A stretch of DNA of 64,000 bases. It comes from Phalacrocorax aristotelis. Taxonomy: Eukaryota > Chordata > Aves > Suliformes > Phalacrocoracidae. Below, one piece after another: positions 1 to 43,600 of this stretch. Each line of letters opens with the position of its first letter. Within the stretch, counting starts at the first letter, position 1. The notes beneath the pieces were generated by a model. That model saw only the letters and a list, made by a program, of their open reading frames with translations, had not been told where the DNA came from and did no database searches. The stretch is taken from NCBI RefSeq assembly GCF_949628215.1, contig NC_134278.1, forward strand, positions 109,721,277 through 109,785,276, written 5' to 3'. The translations under genes and the position numbers were made by a program.

Positions 1-492
1 TATGCTTTCAGCTTCTCTTGAAGTCCTCCATGTATACCTTCTAAGCCTGGTAACATACTCCTTTCTATTTGCTGTAGCACCTGTTACAAATTCTCTTAAT
101 GTTTTTATCTGAAGGGAGGGCCACCACATATTTTAATGCTATTGTTCTACAGTCTTTACCGTATTTCTTAGACCAATCCATAGGTTTCATTTCAGTCACA
201 GGAGAATAAAACCAGCTGTTTACACTAGGTTTCCATTTTATATTAAGTGCATGATTTATATCTTACTGCTGTGAATTGTTAGGATTTTTTTTTTTATTTA
301 TTTCTATACTAAAAAATCAATCTTTAAGATGAATGCATCAGAGCTAGAAATGCAGCTCTGGGTTTCTTTTGATATGGGGAGGTATAAGGTAGACTTTTAT
401 TCCTATAATAAAGTTGTTATTATCTTGCTTTGCTAAATTATAGTTATCCTAAGAACCCCCAACTTTACACTGCGGAGTAAAGAGACCAGTAG

Positions 493-31602
<31,110 letters not shown>

Positions 31603-34100
31603 AAGCATTACGTATCATGATAATCCATCTTTTTTACAGGGTTTCTACACTGATTGAAAACTTTTTTGATGTACAAGACATAGAGCATGAGCAGGTCCAG
31701 AACCAAAAGGCGGACAGGTTTCCATTCATTTCAATGGTATATAACAGGAGAAGCCCTTTAATTAAAGCCCTGGCCTGAACTGGAATGATGATGAGCCAAT
31801 TAAAGGACTATGCTTTAATGGTGGTGGCTTGCACCTACAACTCAAAAGTAAATGTGTCTGTTGATAGTGATGGGGAAAGGTGGCCTTGGGAACAGTTGTA
31901 TAGATTTGAGTCATTTTCCAGATATTTACTCAGGGACCAAACTGTCTTCAACTCTTAACTCTTCATCTCTATCCTTCAAAATTATACAAGTTGTATAACC
32001 TTCATTTTGAAAAGGAATTTTTGTTTAAAAAAAAGTCAAACAGAATATTTTCCACATCCAGCACCCCTCCTTACTTGCAGTACAAGCACCATGGGACAAA
32101 AAAGAACAAATTGTTTGATTTGTATAATTGTTTCTCCTTTAAAAAAAAAAAGTGTATGCACATCATGTAACTATTATAAATCTAAAGACTATTCTCATGA
32201 TACACTGTAGCCTTTGTTATACAGCTGTTTTACTTGGCAAAACTTCAGCCTTGGTCTGGTAAACTTCTAAATAATCCCTCTCTGCCGCAGCCTTTTGGAA
32301 AAATCTAAATTGGACTGGCACTGTATTTAGCATAGTTTTGTTAAACAATCCCATACCTAATTTCTTCTTTATCCAAAATAGTAGTATAACTCTCAATTGA
32401 AAACACAGGAATAACACAGAAGGACATTGCTTGAACTGTTGTGTCTAAACTTGGAGACATATGTGACATATAAAATCCATGTATAATATGTATAATGTAT
32501 ATACAATGATTCAGAATAATATTTTGTAAAAGCTGCACTTTTTCATTTGTATCTATACATTTCATATTATAATACTAATATAATGTTCTTGCACACTGAA
32601 GACGTAATGCTGGATCTGCACTGTTGGACTTGGGAACACTTTCTGGTTGCCTTTTTCAGCTGCAAGCCTCAGTGCTACATGAGGTCAAGTACATAGAAGT
32701 TACACCTTTTTTTTTCTTCCAATCCCCACATTTTCATTTCTGTGCAAAGAAACCAGTTCTGCAGGCTCTGCAATGGATCATCAGCATACTCTAATAGATA
32801 ATTTAGAACATAGAGAAGGTATTCAAACATAAATCCCTATTTGAGATAGATATATTTCACAATTTCCACTTCTGCTCATGCTAACGATCCTGGATCATTA
32901 ATCCCTTACAGCTAGCCATCATCGTTTGGGGTTTTTTTAATTACTTAAAACTGAAGTAATTTCACAATGATGAATTTTAATATTTGAAGGTTGAAAATCT
33001 CCTTAGTTTTATAACATTTAAACACTTCAGATACATACATACTCATATTGAGAGAAATTTTCAGCGGTTTGCCCTCTGTGAAACGTAGGGAGTTCTAAGG
33101 AATTCTTTCCTGAAGAATTAAAATAGATTGGAAGGGATATTCAGGTTGTGAAAAGAATATGCACTTAAAAGTGGAAAGCCAAATTGGCCAGCTGACTTGA
33201 TGTTTCTTCTGAAAGCTCTCAAAGTCCTGGCACAGCTACTTAAGTCTGCAGAACCCAAGCACCATTTTATGAATGGTACTATGGGCCAACATTTTGCCTT
33301 GAAAATTACAAGCAAATAACAAGCATACTGTATCTAGATGCTTTCACATTTGCAGTGTGGGAAGAGCTTCTGGTAACTTTTACCTTATGGTGGTGGTTCT
33401 GGTACAGGATCCTTCTCTTTCAAGAAGGCAGGGCCAGCAGCAGGAGGTTTTACCTCCTAGTGGTCAGCCAATCTCCTGCAGTCATCAGGGAAAGCAAATG
33501 GGAAGCTACAAGATACCCTGGCATCAACCACAGCATCTGCTTGTGCTGCACCCCATGCGAAGTGATGCATATTGTGTGGAGTAATTGGGCTAGGAATTAA
33601 TACCCCTTTGCAATCAGCAGAATAGTTAACTTTCAGCAATTTGAGGAGTGGGAGCATCGTGTGTGCATATTCAAACAGATGCTACTGCATCAGTTATACA
33701 CAGATCATAGTCTAAAGCTTCTCAAATATGATTAGAAACTGCAATTTACAAATACGGAAATTTTCATGTCATGAAATTACAATGGACATCAACCTAGAAT
33801 ACTCCATCTAGTAACTCTTTCCTGATTGTCCAGTTTTAAATGAATGTGGCAGATCAGGTTCTATTAAAAGACAAAAAAATGGAGCATGTGGCTAGTGAGC
33901 TTGTTCATGAAGTTTTTAAAATCTTAACAAAGTTTGGAGACAACATAATATACAGTACACACAGCCAATGTGGAGATTTTGAGTCTTTTAAACAGTTTTC
34001 ATTAACACAGCCTTACAACCAGCTGTTTTATAAAGCAGTATACGATCTACAAAGTATAGTATGATGTTCCTGCCTGCCTTTTTGTAGATAACCCTCGCCA
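31603..34100 (+). other. PLEKHH2: PLEKHH2 3' untranslated region and downstream flank, end not determined
   Basis: AT-rich DNA follows the TGA with no coding signal. No AATAAA occurs in the first 2.5 kb. Possible weaker poly(A) signals of the ATTAAA type are at 31761-31766, 31799-31804 and 33118-33123, and a first AATAAA is at 34288-34293, inside a repeat copy. Which one is used cannot be decided from sequence alone, so the UTR end is left open. Open frames around 32007-32565 and 33118-33657 look like chance. Confidence 0.5.
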
Positions 34101-34403
34101 TTTTTAGCATTAAGCTCTTGCTTAATGATGCCCTACATCATTGTGCCAGAAGCAATTCATGCCTTAGTTTCCCTTGTCTTGGCAGCACTTTCCAGACTTG
34201 CTACTACTAACTACTCATTATACTCCTCATTAACTACTCATTGATCCCATGTAGTCACATTACCAGAAATGCTGTTTATTTTTACGAAATAAATGCACTC
34301 AGAATCACAGTTACTGTGACATCACTGCACTAAACAAAGAAGTTTCTTCCAGGATTTTGATTAGCAAGAGCGAGGTTTCTGTAGTATGATATCATAGTAA
34401 CCT
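34101..34403 (+). repeat. Intergenic diverged direct repeat, copy 1
   Basis: Aligns by eye with 35721-36030. Shared anchors in order: TTTTTAG..TTA..CTCTTG, GTGCCAG.AGCAATTC.TGCC followed by TTAGTTT, AGAAATG, AAATGCACT.AGAA, and CACTAAACAA.GAAGTTTCTT followed by GGATTTT.ATTAG.AAGA and GGTTTC. About 70-75 percent identity with small indels. A short internal tandem (TAACTACTCATT twice, 23 bases apart) lies at 34208-34242. Confidence 0.8.
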
Positions 34404-36879
34404 CCTCAAGCAGAAGCTTCTCTTCAAGTTAATGGAGTCAGGAAGTAGTGTCTTATACACACAAGCACACTTCAACAGCTCGGCTTGCAAACACAGCTGT
34501 GCAAGTCTCAGGGAACTTGTTCCATGTTAATCTAGCTCTAGAGCTACTTAGAGGATCCCACACGATGTAAGACAGCAAAGCTGGAAATTTCAAGAGTCCA
34601 GGCAGACAATCTGTTCTGCCTTCCCTACCCAGCCCGAGCCTCATGAGTGATCCACATCTCAGTCTGAACCTTGAGTCACCCGCCAAAACAATTCATCCCA
34701 TGCTACCTAATCCCTGACTAGGCCCCAGTAGGAACTAGACAATACTCACCTTCTAGTCTTCAGCAGGGATGAGATGATGGGAGCTGTCAAAAGAGCAGCA
34801 ACCTCTGGGACCGGTGCTGAAGAACTTCCCCTGCTGAAGCCTTTCAGAACATGGGCTGTAAAAATATTCTTAGGCTGAGATTAACATGTTAGCACGTGCA
34901 AGGAGACTTCACCTTCTATCACGAACTTCAGAACATCTTTTGTGCTTGCTTTAAGCTAGCCGTCAGTAACAATGATCAGTATAAATGGTCAATGAAATGG
35001 AAAGATCACTGGTAACTCTGTATGAACAATCACAATGATGTGAAAATAATATTTGGAATGCAATGTAAATTAATATATTACCTGAACTTCACTTTGCCTT
35101 GTCAATTTTTGTGCAGCAGTATTAGTAAGCAAACAGCTAATTTCTAAAACAAGTAAGACCTATTTACTCCTGTAGTACAGCAGGCACATGATAAAGCTTT
35201 GAGTTTTTAATACAATCCACAAAATTGGTGTTTTTTTTATTTTAGATTTACATTTGGTTTATATTTAAAATTGAGGCATATATTTCCCTATAAAAGAAGG
35301 CTGGTAGGTATTTGATGTTGGAGTTTCTTGTCAGACTAATGCAATTTTTATAGGCTAGGTCCTGAAGGAAAAAATTCATCCTTGCATAAAGGAATGCACC
35401 ACTTAAAGCTTTAGGTAGAGCTTTAATAGTCCATACAGCTTAGTGCAATCCATTAGTTTGAGTTAAAATTAACTAAGGTGATTAGTAACTCAGTAACAAT
35501 GAAGTAGGAAAAAAAGTATTTTTTACAGCTTCCTAGGGCAAAGGAAATAAAACTCAGTAAAGTGAAACTTAAAATACTGAAAACTCCAATTTCATTTCCA
35601 GATTGGACTTTGGTATAACTTACTAATTGTACAGTCTTATGCAGTTCAAACTTGTAATGCAGCATCTTCCAGATTTGCCTCCTCTCTCTCAGTGAGTAAA
35701 TCATTGTAAAAATACTTTGCTTTTTAGTGTTACACTCTTGCTGTTGCAGTAATACATACCTAGATCACAGTGCCAGGAGCAATTCCTGCCTTAGTTTTGC
35801 TTTCTCTGGCAGAGCAATAGCAGCTTTATCCAGGGTTTTCACCACCTCTAACTGCTGATTATAGATCCTGGCTTCATATACCAGGGTATCAGAAATGTTC
35901 TGTTAAAATGAAATTGATGAAAGAAATGCACTTAGAAAGGCATCAGCATGACCTGCCACTGTACAACACTAAACAATGAAGTTTCTTTCTGGATTTTCAT
36001 TAGTAAGACCATGGTTTCCACAGGAGGTTAGCAAATGCTGTAGAAGATCCATGTAAAAACCTGGAAGTAAATAAAGACAAGCAAAAATAACCAGATGAAG
36101 GCTTCTGGAACTGAAACTGAGTGATTATGCAAGTTAAACTTAGAAAAAAACCTCTTATTTCAAGACCAAGTATTGCTTAGGTCTATAAAAGGCTATATAA
36201 GCATTCTTTGGGGAAGGAAGAAAGAACAGTTAAAATTCACTGAGTTAATAATTATGAATGAGGCCACTTTCCTGGTTTTGATCAAACAGGTAAGACAGGA
36301 CCTTACTTGGGTGTTTCTACCTCTAGTCTCTCAGACGCAAAGCAGCTTACCAGCTACAGGTGGCCAGCTGTAATTGCTGTCCTGGATTTGGGGTGACTTC
36401 CCTGACATAGGACACTTTTGACTTGTTGGGTTCACCTACAGCCTATATTCCTTTCATATTCTGGGTCATCCAGCTCTTTGACTGCAGCCTTTAAATGCTG
36501 TTTTCTAATCTAACCCTCACATGACCTTCGATTGATTGATCTTATTTGAAATAATCTAGGTCGTCTCCTGTTTGTTACAGCAACTTACTTTTAAGTACAC
36601 TTATAATAGTTGATTTCTATGCCTCAGTACTACAAAATAAATTACACCCATTTTCTTACACAGCAGTTCACTTATTAGGGGGTGGAAGCTAGCTCAGGTC
36701 CTGTTTCATTCCCTCCACTGTTACCAAGCTGTTTTAGGAACCATGAGTTTATCAAGAGCCAGTGCTTAAAGCTGAGGTAAAATAAAGGACTCCGGCCATT
36801 TATTACTTGTTTATTCATCCCTGGCTTTCTCCACAGCTGAAGCATTCTGGCACTTCTCAACAAGGGCTACCGTCGAGGT
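34404..36879. other. Intergenic region upstream of DYNC2LI1
   Basis: Contains the second repeat copy and otherwise AT-rich sequence without coding potential. Mammals have an intronless C1GALT1C1L gene between PLEKHH2 and DYNC2LI1; I see nothing like it here, consistent with that gene being a mammalian retrocopy. Confidence 0.6.
35721..36030 (+). repeat. Intergenic diverged direct repeat, copy 2
   Basis: Partner of 34101-34403, same orientation, about 1.62 kb downstream. It is either a segmental duplication downstream of PLEKHH2 or two members of an old interspersed family. No terminal inverted repeats, poly(A) tail or coding sequence is apparent. Confidence 0.8.
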
Positions 36880-37640
36880 CCTCCAAGGCCGCAGTGGCTC
36901 CGATACCCTTCACACCAGCTCCGCTCACTCCGGTACGAAGCGGGCCACCATTTCTAGAAACCGAAAAACAGCGGCAGCCGCGGGTCCCATGAACACCTCC
37001 GGCACCCTCGACAGAACCGCCGCGAGCCTTGACTCACCTCAGGGGCGCCGCACCCGCAGCCCCCGAGGCAGCAGAGGCAGCCAGAGCGCGGACAACCGTC
37101 GGAGAAATCCCCGCCCGCCGCCGGCTACGGGGACGCCCCCGCACCGGCCCCGCTGCCGGCGAAACGCCCCGCGGCAGCGCGCCGGGCAGAGGCGAGCAGA
37201 GCGCCGCCTTGGCCACCGCCGCTGCCGAGGCAGGCGGGGCGAGGCCGCGGCACGGCCCTCGGCCCCCGCCCGCCCCCTCTCCCCGCCGAACTACACTTCC
37301 CGGCGAGCCCTGCGCCGTTCCCGTGGCGACGGGGAGCCGGGACCGGGCCCTGAGGAGCCATGTCCAAGGCCAGGTAACGGGGAGTCCTGCCCCAGCTTGG
37401 TGAGAGGGGGCTCGCTCTCGCTGCAGTGCGGGGAAGGAGCCCGCGGCCGGGAGGACAGCCTGGAGGGGGGAGGCAGGCAGGCAGGCAGGCGTAAAAGGGG
37501 CGTTTCGGTCTCTGCTCCCGAAAGTGAGCGGGATGGGGGTACGCCTGGCCCGTGGTGTGAGGGGTCGGTTGCTCCCGTGAGGGACCCCACAGAGAAGGGG
37601 GGGCCTGAGGAGGGGAAGCCCGCCTTACCGGAGCAGTAGC
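36880..37640 (+). promoter_or_regulatory. DYNC2LI1: CpG island promoter of DYNC2LI1
   Basis: GC content rises sharply from the AT-rich flank at about 36880 and falls again near 37640, with frequent CG dinucleotides and GC-box-like words. The DYNC2LI1 start codon at 37360-37362 lies inside. No TATA box is evident, as expected for a housekeeping ciliary gene. The long overlapping open frames in this block on both strands come from its lack of AT-rich stop codons and are not genes. The island extends about 480 bases upstream of the ATG, so divergent transcription is possible. Confidence 0.8.
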
Positions 37641-40600
37641 ATTCGCGGGAGACTGAGGCAGCCAGCCTGACTGGCAGGGTGCTGGCTGGGAAAGGCCTGA
37701 GTCGCTGGAAAAAACTTCTAAATGTGGCTTAAACGTACTCAAAACAAGCCTCCCGCCACACAGCTGGTACGTGCTCAGCGTGTGCCACAAGCAGCTGTTG
37801 GGGTTACCTGAGGGATTTTACTTAACCTGGCTGTGTTAGTAGGAGTACTTTGACAAGCAGAGGGCATGTGATATGAAATAATAATAATAAAACCGCAATG
37901 CCTTTCATTTATCCATATAGGTATTTTCAGGAGTTACAGTCTAGAGTTCATTGGTTTTCTCTAATGACACTCTTATTTGGGTTTTTCCAACTAGTGGAAC
38001 TTTGTGGGATCTTGCTATAGCTGAAGTGGAGAAGAGAGAAAACCCTGACGATGATGGCAAGCGTGTGGAAGTTTGGGAAAAATCAATATTATTTATGGGA
38101 AACAAAAATGGGGTAATGCTAAGTACTGTACAGTTTGTGCTTTTTGAGCATAGTTTGTGTCAGGGAAAATATCTGATTATTTTCTGCTATTAAGGTCCAC
38201 TTAATTCTTCTAAAGACACAATATGTCACGTTTGATTTGCAGAGAGTGGGCATTCCACAGAGCGTGGACCGGTCAGACATTATTACAATTCAGAAGTTCA
38301 AGTTTATGATTTGGAGAGTCAAAACTTCAACTGTTGTTATCAGTGATGTGCTAATTCTTTGAAGTTTAACTTCATTAATCTTTCTAAAAGTAACTGCCGG
38401 AAATAATGCTACTCTCTTTAATTGTGTGGCATGTCAAATTTCCCCTTGTAGAGGTTTAACTGTTTAAAAAAACAGTTTAAGTGTATAGATACCGGTTTTG
38501 TTGTACATAGAAGCCTTGACATCCTGCTGTCAATTGTGCGTGTATTATGTCAGACCTATTTGAATGTGCCATATCTGTGATGCAAAGTCGTCATTCCACA
38601 TGCCTAAGTTTGTTTTAACTCATTGTCCCATAAGTTTGGTCATTAGTAATTTCATATTTTTCTTCTGGTAGCATTTATTTGTAAAGTAAATTATGAAATA
38701 TTTGCCTTTTTGACCAAGTGAGTCACCAAGAATAGAGTTTTTATTTTAAAAGGATTCATATATGTGCAACCTCTTAATCAGCAATTTTTAAAACACCTTT
38801 TTCAGAGAAAATACAATGACTTTTCAGATTCACCTGAAATTCTCTGATTTTTGAGATGGGTAAGGACACCGGAGTAAACTGTAGAAGAGCCCTTCAGTGT
38901 GGCATGGTACTCAGTGTCTGAATTTCAACAGTGTAAAGATGTATCTTTCTGTATGTTTATTTGTATTTTAAGCATTCTTTTTATTTCCATCTCAGCAGTA
39001 ATAATTAATTCCAGTGGAAACCAAACATTACATAGATGTATTATTAATAATTAAAAACTGTTTAACAGAGTTGGTCAGGTCGATCACTAGTGTCTAATTT
39101 TCAGCACACTATTCCTATTACTGTATTTGTCATCTCTATTCGTTTATAATTATAATAATGGTAGTGTAACTTGACTCTGACAGAAAGTTGGCAGTTAAGT
39201 TTCCACTATAAGGCTACAAACGATTACATGAGTTTACACTTTTCTGGTACTTTATTATTGGAATGTTAAATGAGTGAGTTTCATTTAGTAATACATTTTT
39301 TTATGCTTCAGTGACAGTACAGTAGGGTTGTTCTTTGTTTTTAATTTCCAGGGAAAGACCACTATTATACTGAGGTGCCTTGAGAGGTATGTGTTAAATT
39401 TTTAAAAGTAGTTTTCAGCTGTGGATTAGAATTTTAAACAAATAGTTACATTGTGTGATAATTCATAATATACATACACAGATGATGTACTCTGTGACCA
39501 GGTGATCACTTATGGCTACACTTATTTCCCATCATTACTACCTGTCATCTGACCCCTTCAGTCCTCCTTCTCCAGTATTAGAGAGCTTAAATGGCCATCT
39601 GTTCAGGCTGGTGCTGCTACTTCTGTCTTCAGCAACCGAGACCTGTTGTCTTAAAGTGTCCTCTCCATACTGCTGTTTCTAAGCCAAATTCTGAACTGGC
39701 TGATAAATATAATTTAGTAACTGTAGAATTAACTTTATTTAGAGGATCTTGACAAAATGAAGTTATTTTTCCTTGCATAGAGAAGAGACTCCAAAGCCAA
39801 CATTAGCCTTGGAATATACTTTTGGAAGAAGGGCAAGGAGACACAATACAGTGAGTATCCAAAAAGTATGGTTTACCATATCTTTTTATATATATATATG
39901 TATGCACACAAAAATAATCTATGTATTTTATTTTTATGTATAAGAATCTTACAGATTTTAGCTTATTGTTTCTGAAACAAAAAGGGGTTTTTAATATAAT
40001 TTTATTTAAATTAGCTAGCTTAATTTTGTATTTTAATCTGTAATCTGTTTTTCCCTCTCACTAAAACACAGTAGATCAGAGACCAAAGTATAACATAAAG
40101 CAATCAGATTAATCTATAAAAACTACCTTGTTTGTCGTGTTTGAGTGCTTTTATTCTCCCACTGTAACATAGTATGCACGTCCTTGACTTTGTCTTTAAA
40201 ATGTAAAATGAGCACAAACCGATGAAGATACTTTACAACCAGTTTTATGAGAGATGCAGTCATCTCAGAGGATATTAAATCATAATTAAATTTTTGGGTT
40301 ATGTGTCCATATCACTAAATTTTGCACTACAGCTTATATTAACAGAAATATTGAACCCATTCCCATCACAGCACAACACTGCCCAGCAGCAGTAACTGTT
40401 GTTGCAGGTAATTGCTGTTTCTATTACTGAAGCAGGGAGTGGAAGATCTGACTCTGAAAGATAAAAATCACTTAAAACTTTGCCCAGAAACTAAATGCAA
40501 AGGTAGAGATTCATTACTTTTCCAGTTGCAAACTTCTCAAAAAGCATTAGTCTTGTGCTGCCTGGTTGTTTTTATGTTTATCATTAATTGTGCTGCTCCT

Positions 40601-43600
40601 TGACTTTTTACTTTACCGACTGTCATTTATCAAGACAGTCAGAGGTGTGCCGGGCGTCTTTCCTGAGTGTTGTATGGGATTTCTTGAACTTCGGGGGTTT
40701 TCTTGAACTTCGGGGGTTTTCTATTTGGTTTTGTTTTTCAGGAAATACTAGCTAAATAATATATGTTCTTGTTCTGAGTCACTTGCATGAAAAGCCAGTG
40801 TATTAGATGAAGATGTTCTCTTGGTCTTGCATAGGAGCACACGTCTCTGACATAAAGAAACTCTTTTACAGCCTAAAGATATAGCTCATTTTTGGGAACT
40901 AGGTGGTGGAACCTCATTACTGGAACTGATACGAATACCAATCACTAGCAATAACATAAGGTAAGTGATTAACGTTGCAATTCCAAAGTTATTTTCAGCT
41001 TTCCTTCAAGCATAAGTAAATCTCTAGACCTTTTATTGTGGAAAACTTTTTCAAAATGTAAGATAGAACATTTGTGATTTTTTATAAAAAACATTGTAAT
41101 ACCACTGATACTTTGCTTCAGTCTTCCTTTTCATGGTTCTCTCCTAATAAGCCAAGTTCTTAGCCATCTCCAACAACAAGAGAGGGTGATAGCATGAAGG
41201 AAATATGTTGGCCTTAAGTAGATAGAAGAAGAAATACAGAAAAAGTGAAAATAATTTCTGCTCAGTGAAAGAGCAGAAAAGCAACTTGGGGCATATGAAA
41301 AAGAAAATCCTGCTTCCTACGTCTTTATACAAACATAGATGCTGTCTCTGTGAGGGGCAGTGTTTTAGGCAAAAAAAGAAAAGGCAAAAAATTTGACAAA
41401 AAATTGTCTAGATTTTTGGGAAGTGAAGTGACCATCTGATAAGGTGATGATCACACAGAGAGGTTTCTGTGAGAGGGACTGAAACTATTGAAATGATTTG
41501 AAGACAAAAGGAAACAGGAATTTAAAGAGAATTAACAGAATGTAGTGAGAAAAATCCATCAAAGTGATGGAACAGCATAGGAAGAAGAAATGAGTGAAGA
41601 ACTGCATGAAGAAATGAGAAGGTGATGGGGGTGCAGTTTATATTTTCTCTGGTTAGGGAAGATGAACTTGAAAGTGGAGAGGGAGAAAAGGATCAAAAGA
41701 TACATTATGTATTATGATGATATGATTATTTATTTCGTTGGTAGTGAGCTTTAACTTCTGTGAAAAAAATAAAAGAAGGGATAAAATTTTTATCATGTAC
41801 ATTTGCTACTGTTTGGCTGTTGAGATAATGCCATTATTTAGTGAGAGACTGAGACGGAATTAAAAAAACACTTCTGGCGTGTGAAGCTTTTTGTTTCTAG
41901 AAGAGCTTGGGGAAAAAAAATCGGCTGTCATTTTTCAGCTGTTGCCTAAATGAACTTATCTGAGCTCTACCTCCATCAGTCTTTTCTTCCCTTTTTACGG
42001 ATAAGGAATCTTGTGATGTGGATGATCTTAAGATTCTTTGATAGGATGCCAACATTGTTCTGTAAGACCACTTCTGTTCATAAGGCAATATTTTAACATG
42101 CTAGTCAAAAATTCTATCATTTCAACTTAGGTATAAGTGCTCTTCAGTAGTTTTCTTATCTGTCTGTAGTCAAGAAATTTGCTTATTTATAAGTCCCATG
42201 AAGGATATATAGGTTTCACCAAGAGAATTTTCACCAGATTTTTTTCCCTATAGCATTTTAAAGTGAAATTGGGCATTCACTTTGCTTTGTAGTCTTTCTA
42301 ATACCACTTTGGTCTGGAATCCTCTTTTTCAAGTCAGGATGGAATGTGAAAGAATGATCGCATCCTTTCAAATGGCTGCATTTACAGTGTTTTTTTTTAC
42401 AGTCACACTTTAATGCAGTTAGAGTTTTGGGAGGCAGGGTTTTGGAAGGAGAGGAGTTTATATGTAAACATTTCTCATCATAATCCATCTTTAAAAGCCT
42501 GGTAATTGCTAAGTACATCTTGTGTACTCTGCCTTCTTCCATTTATCTTTCAGAAGGCTTTCTCATACACCCATCTGAGGTTCCAGCTAATCGGCACAGT
42601 CCATGGCACAGAATGTTGCCCTTAACCAGTTTTTTCCATTTCATATTACAAAAGAACAATGAAAGTATAGAACTTTCTAATACAGTAATGGTTAGGAAAG
42701 ATTCTAACCATTTGCTAACATTGCTTCATCTGGGATTGTAGTGTTATGGGATGGCAGGGATCCATAATAGCAGAAGTGCCCAGTCCTACAGGAAGAAGGA
42801 GCTAAATGGGTTCAGGATATTGGCATATTTTACTGCTTTGAAACTACGTCTCCAGAAACAAAGTTTGATATATACAATTCCCCCAGCACCTCTGATGGAA
42901 AGTTGCCAAAGTGATAGTTCTGAGCAAGAGACAAGGGAAAGGTTTCTTCAGAACTCAGAGTATCCTTAAAAGCCATCTTCCTTTGCTGTCACATTTAATT
43001 CTACCTTAGCATTTGTATTTTGACATTCGTTGCTTTCAGCGTCTGTACTACAGGTGTGGTTGTATATTAAAATGTCGGTTGTCTCCTGTACTAAAGATTT
43101 GACCAAATAATGCCTTTTTAATAGGTCATTTGCTGTAGTGCTTGTATTGGATCTGTCCAAGCCTGATGAACTCTGGACTACTATGGAGAAACTTCTGCAG
43201 GCCACCAGGAACCACGTGAACAAAATTTTAACCAAACTAGAGAAGACAAATCCTGAAGTAGCTACTGAAATTAAACAGAGGATGTGGAATAGTCTGCAGA
43301 GGGATCATCCAGTAAGTTAGTTCTAATATTTTCTCCAGATGTCACAGGCCTTTATACAGTTAAAGATAATGCTCTTGAAAATCATAAACAACTCTTTTAG
43401 ATTTTTATGCATGACTGAAAATCCATTTGATGTAGATGAACCTGTTCACTGGAAAATTATAGCAATTTAATAAAAATTCAATAAGAGCAGAAACAAGGAA
43501 AGAAGGTTTCTTATATCTTTTTGTTAGATATCTAATGTGATTGTTATGGCATGTTACACCAATCAAAAGAAACAGTTTTAGAGTAGCAGTTTGCTTTTTC

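Noticed and set aside
31603-36880. Possible C1GALT1C1L-like gene between PLEKHH2 and DYNC2LI1
   Set aside because: No glycosyltransferase-like frame exists on either strand; the mammalian gene is thought to be a later retrocopy.
36989-37790. Several long open frames on both strands, up to 221 residues
   Set aside because: They overlap one another in a CpG island with few AT-rich stops, are Arg/Pro/Gly-rich without domains, and cover the DYNC2LI1 first exon.
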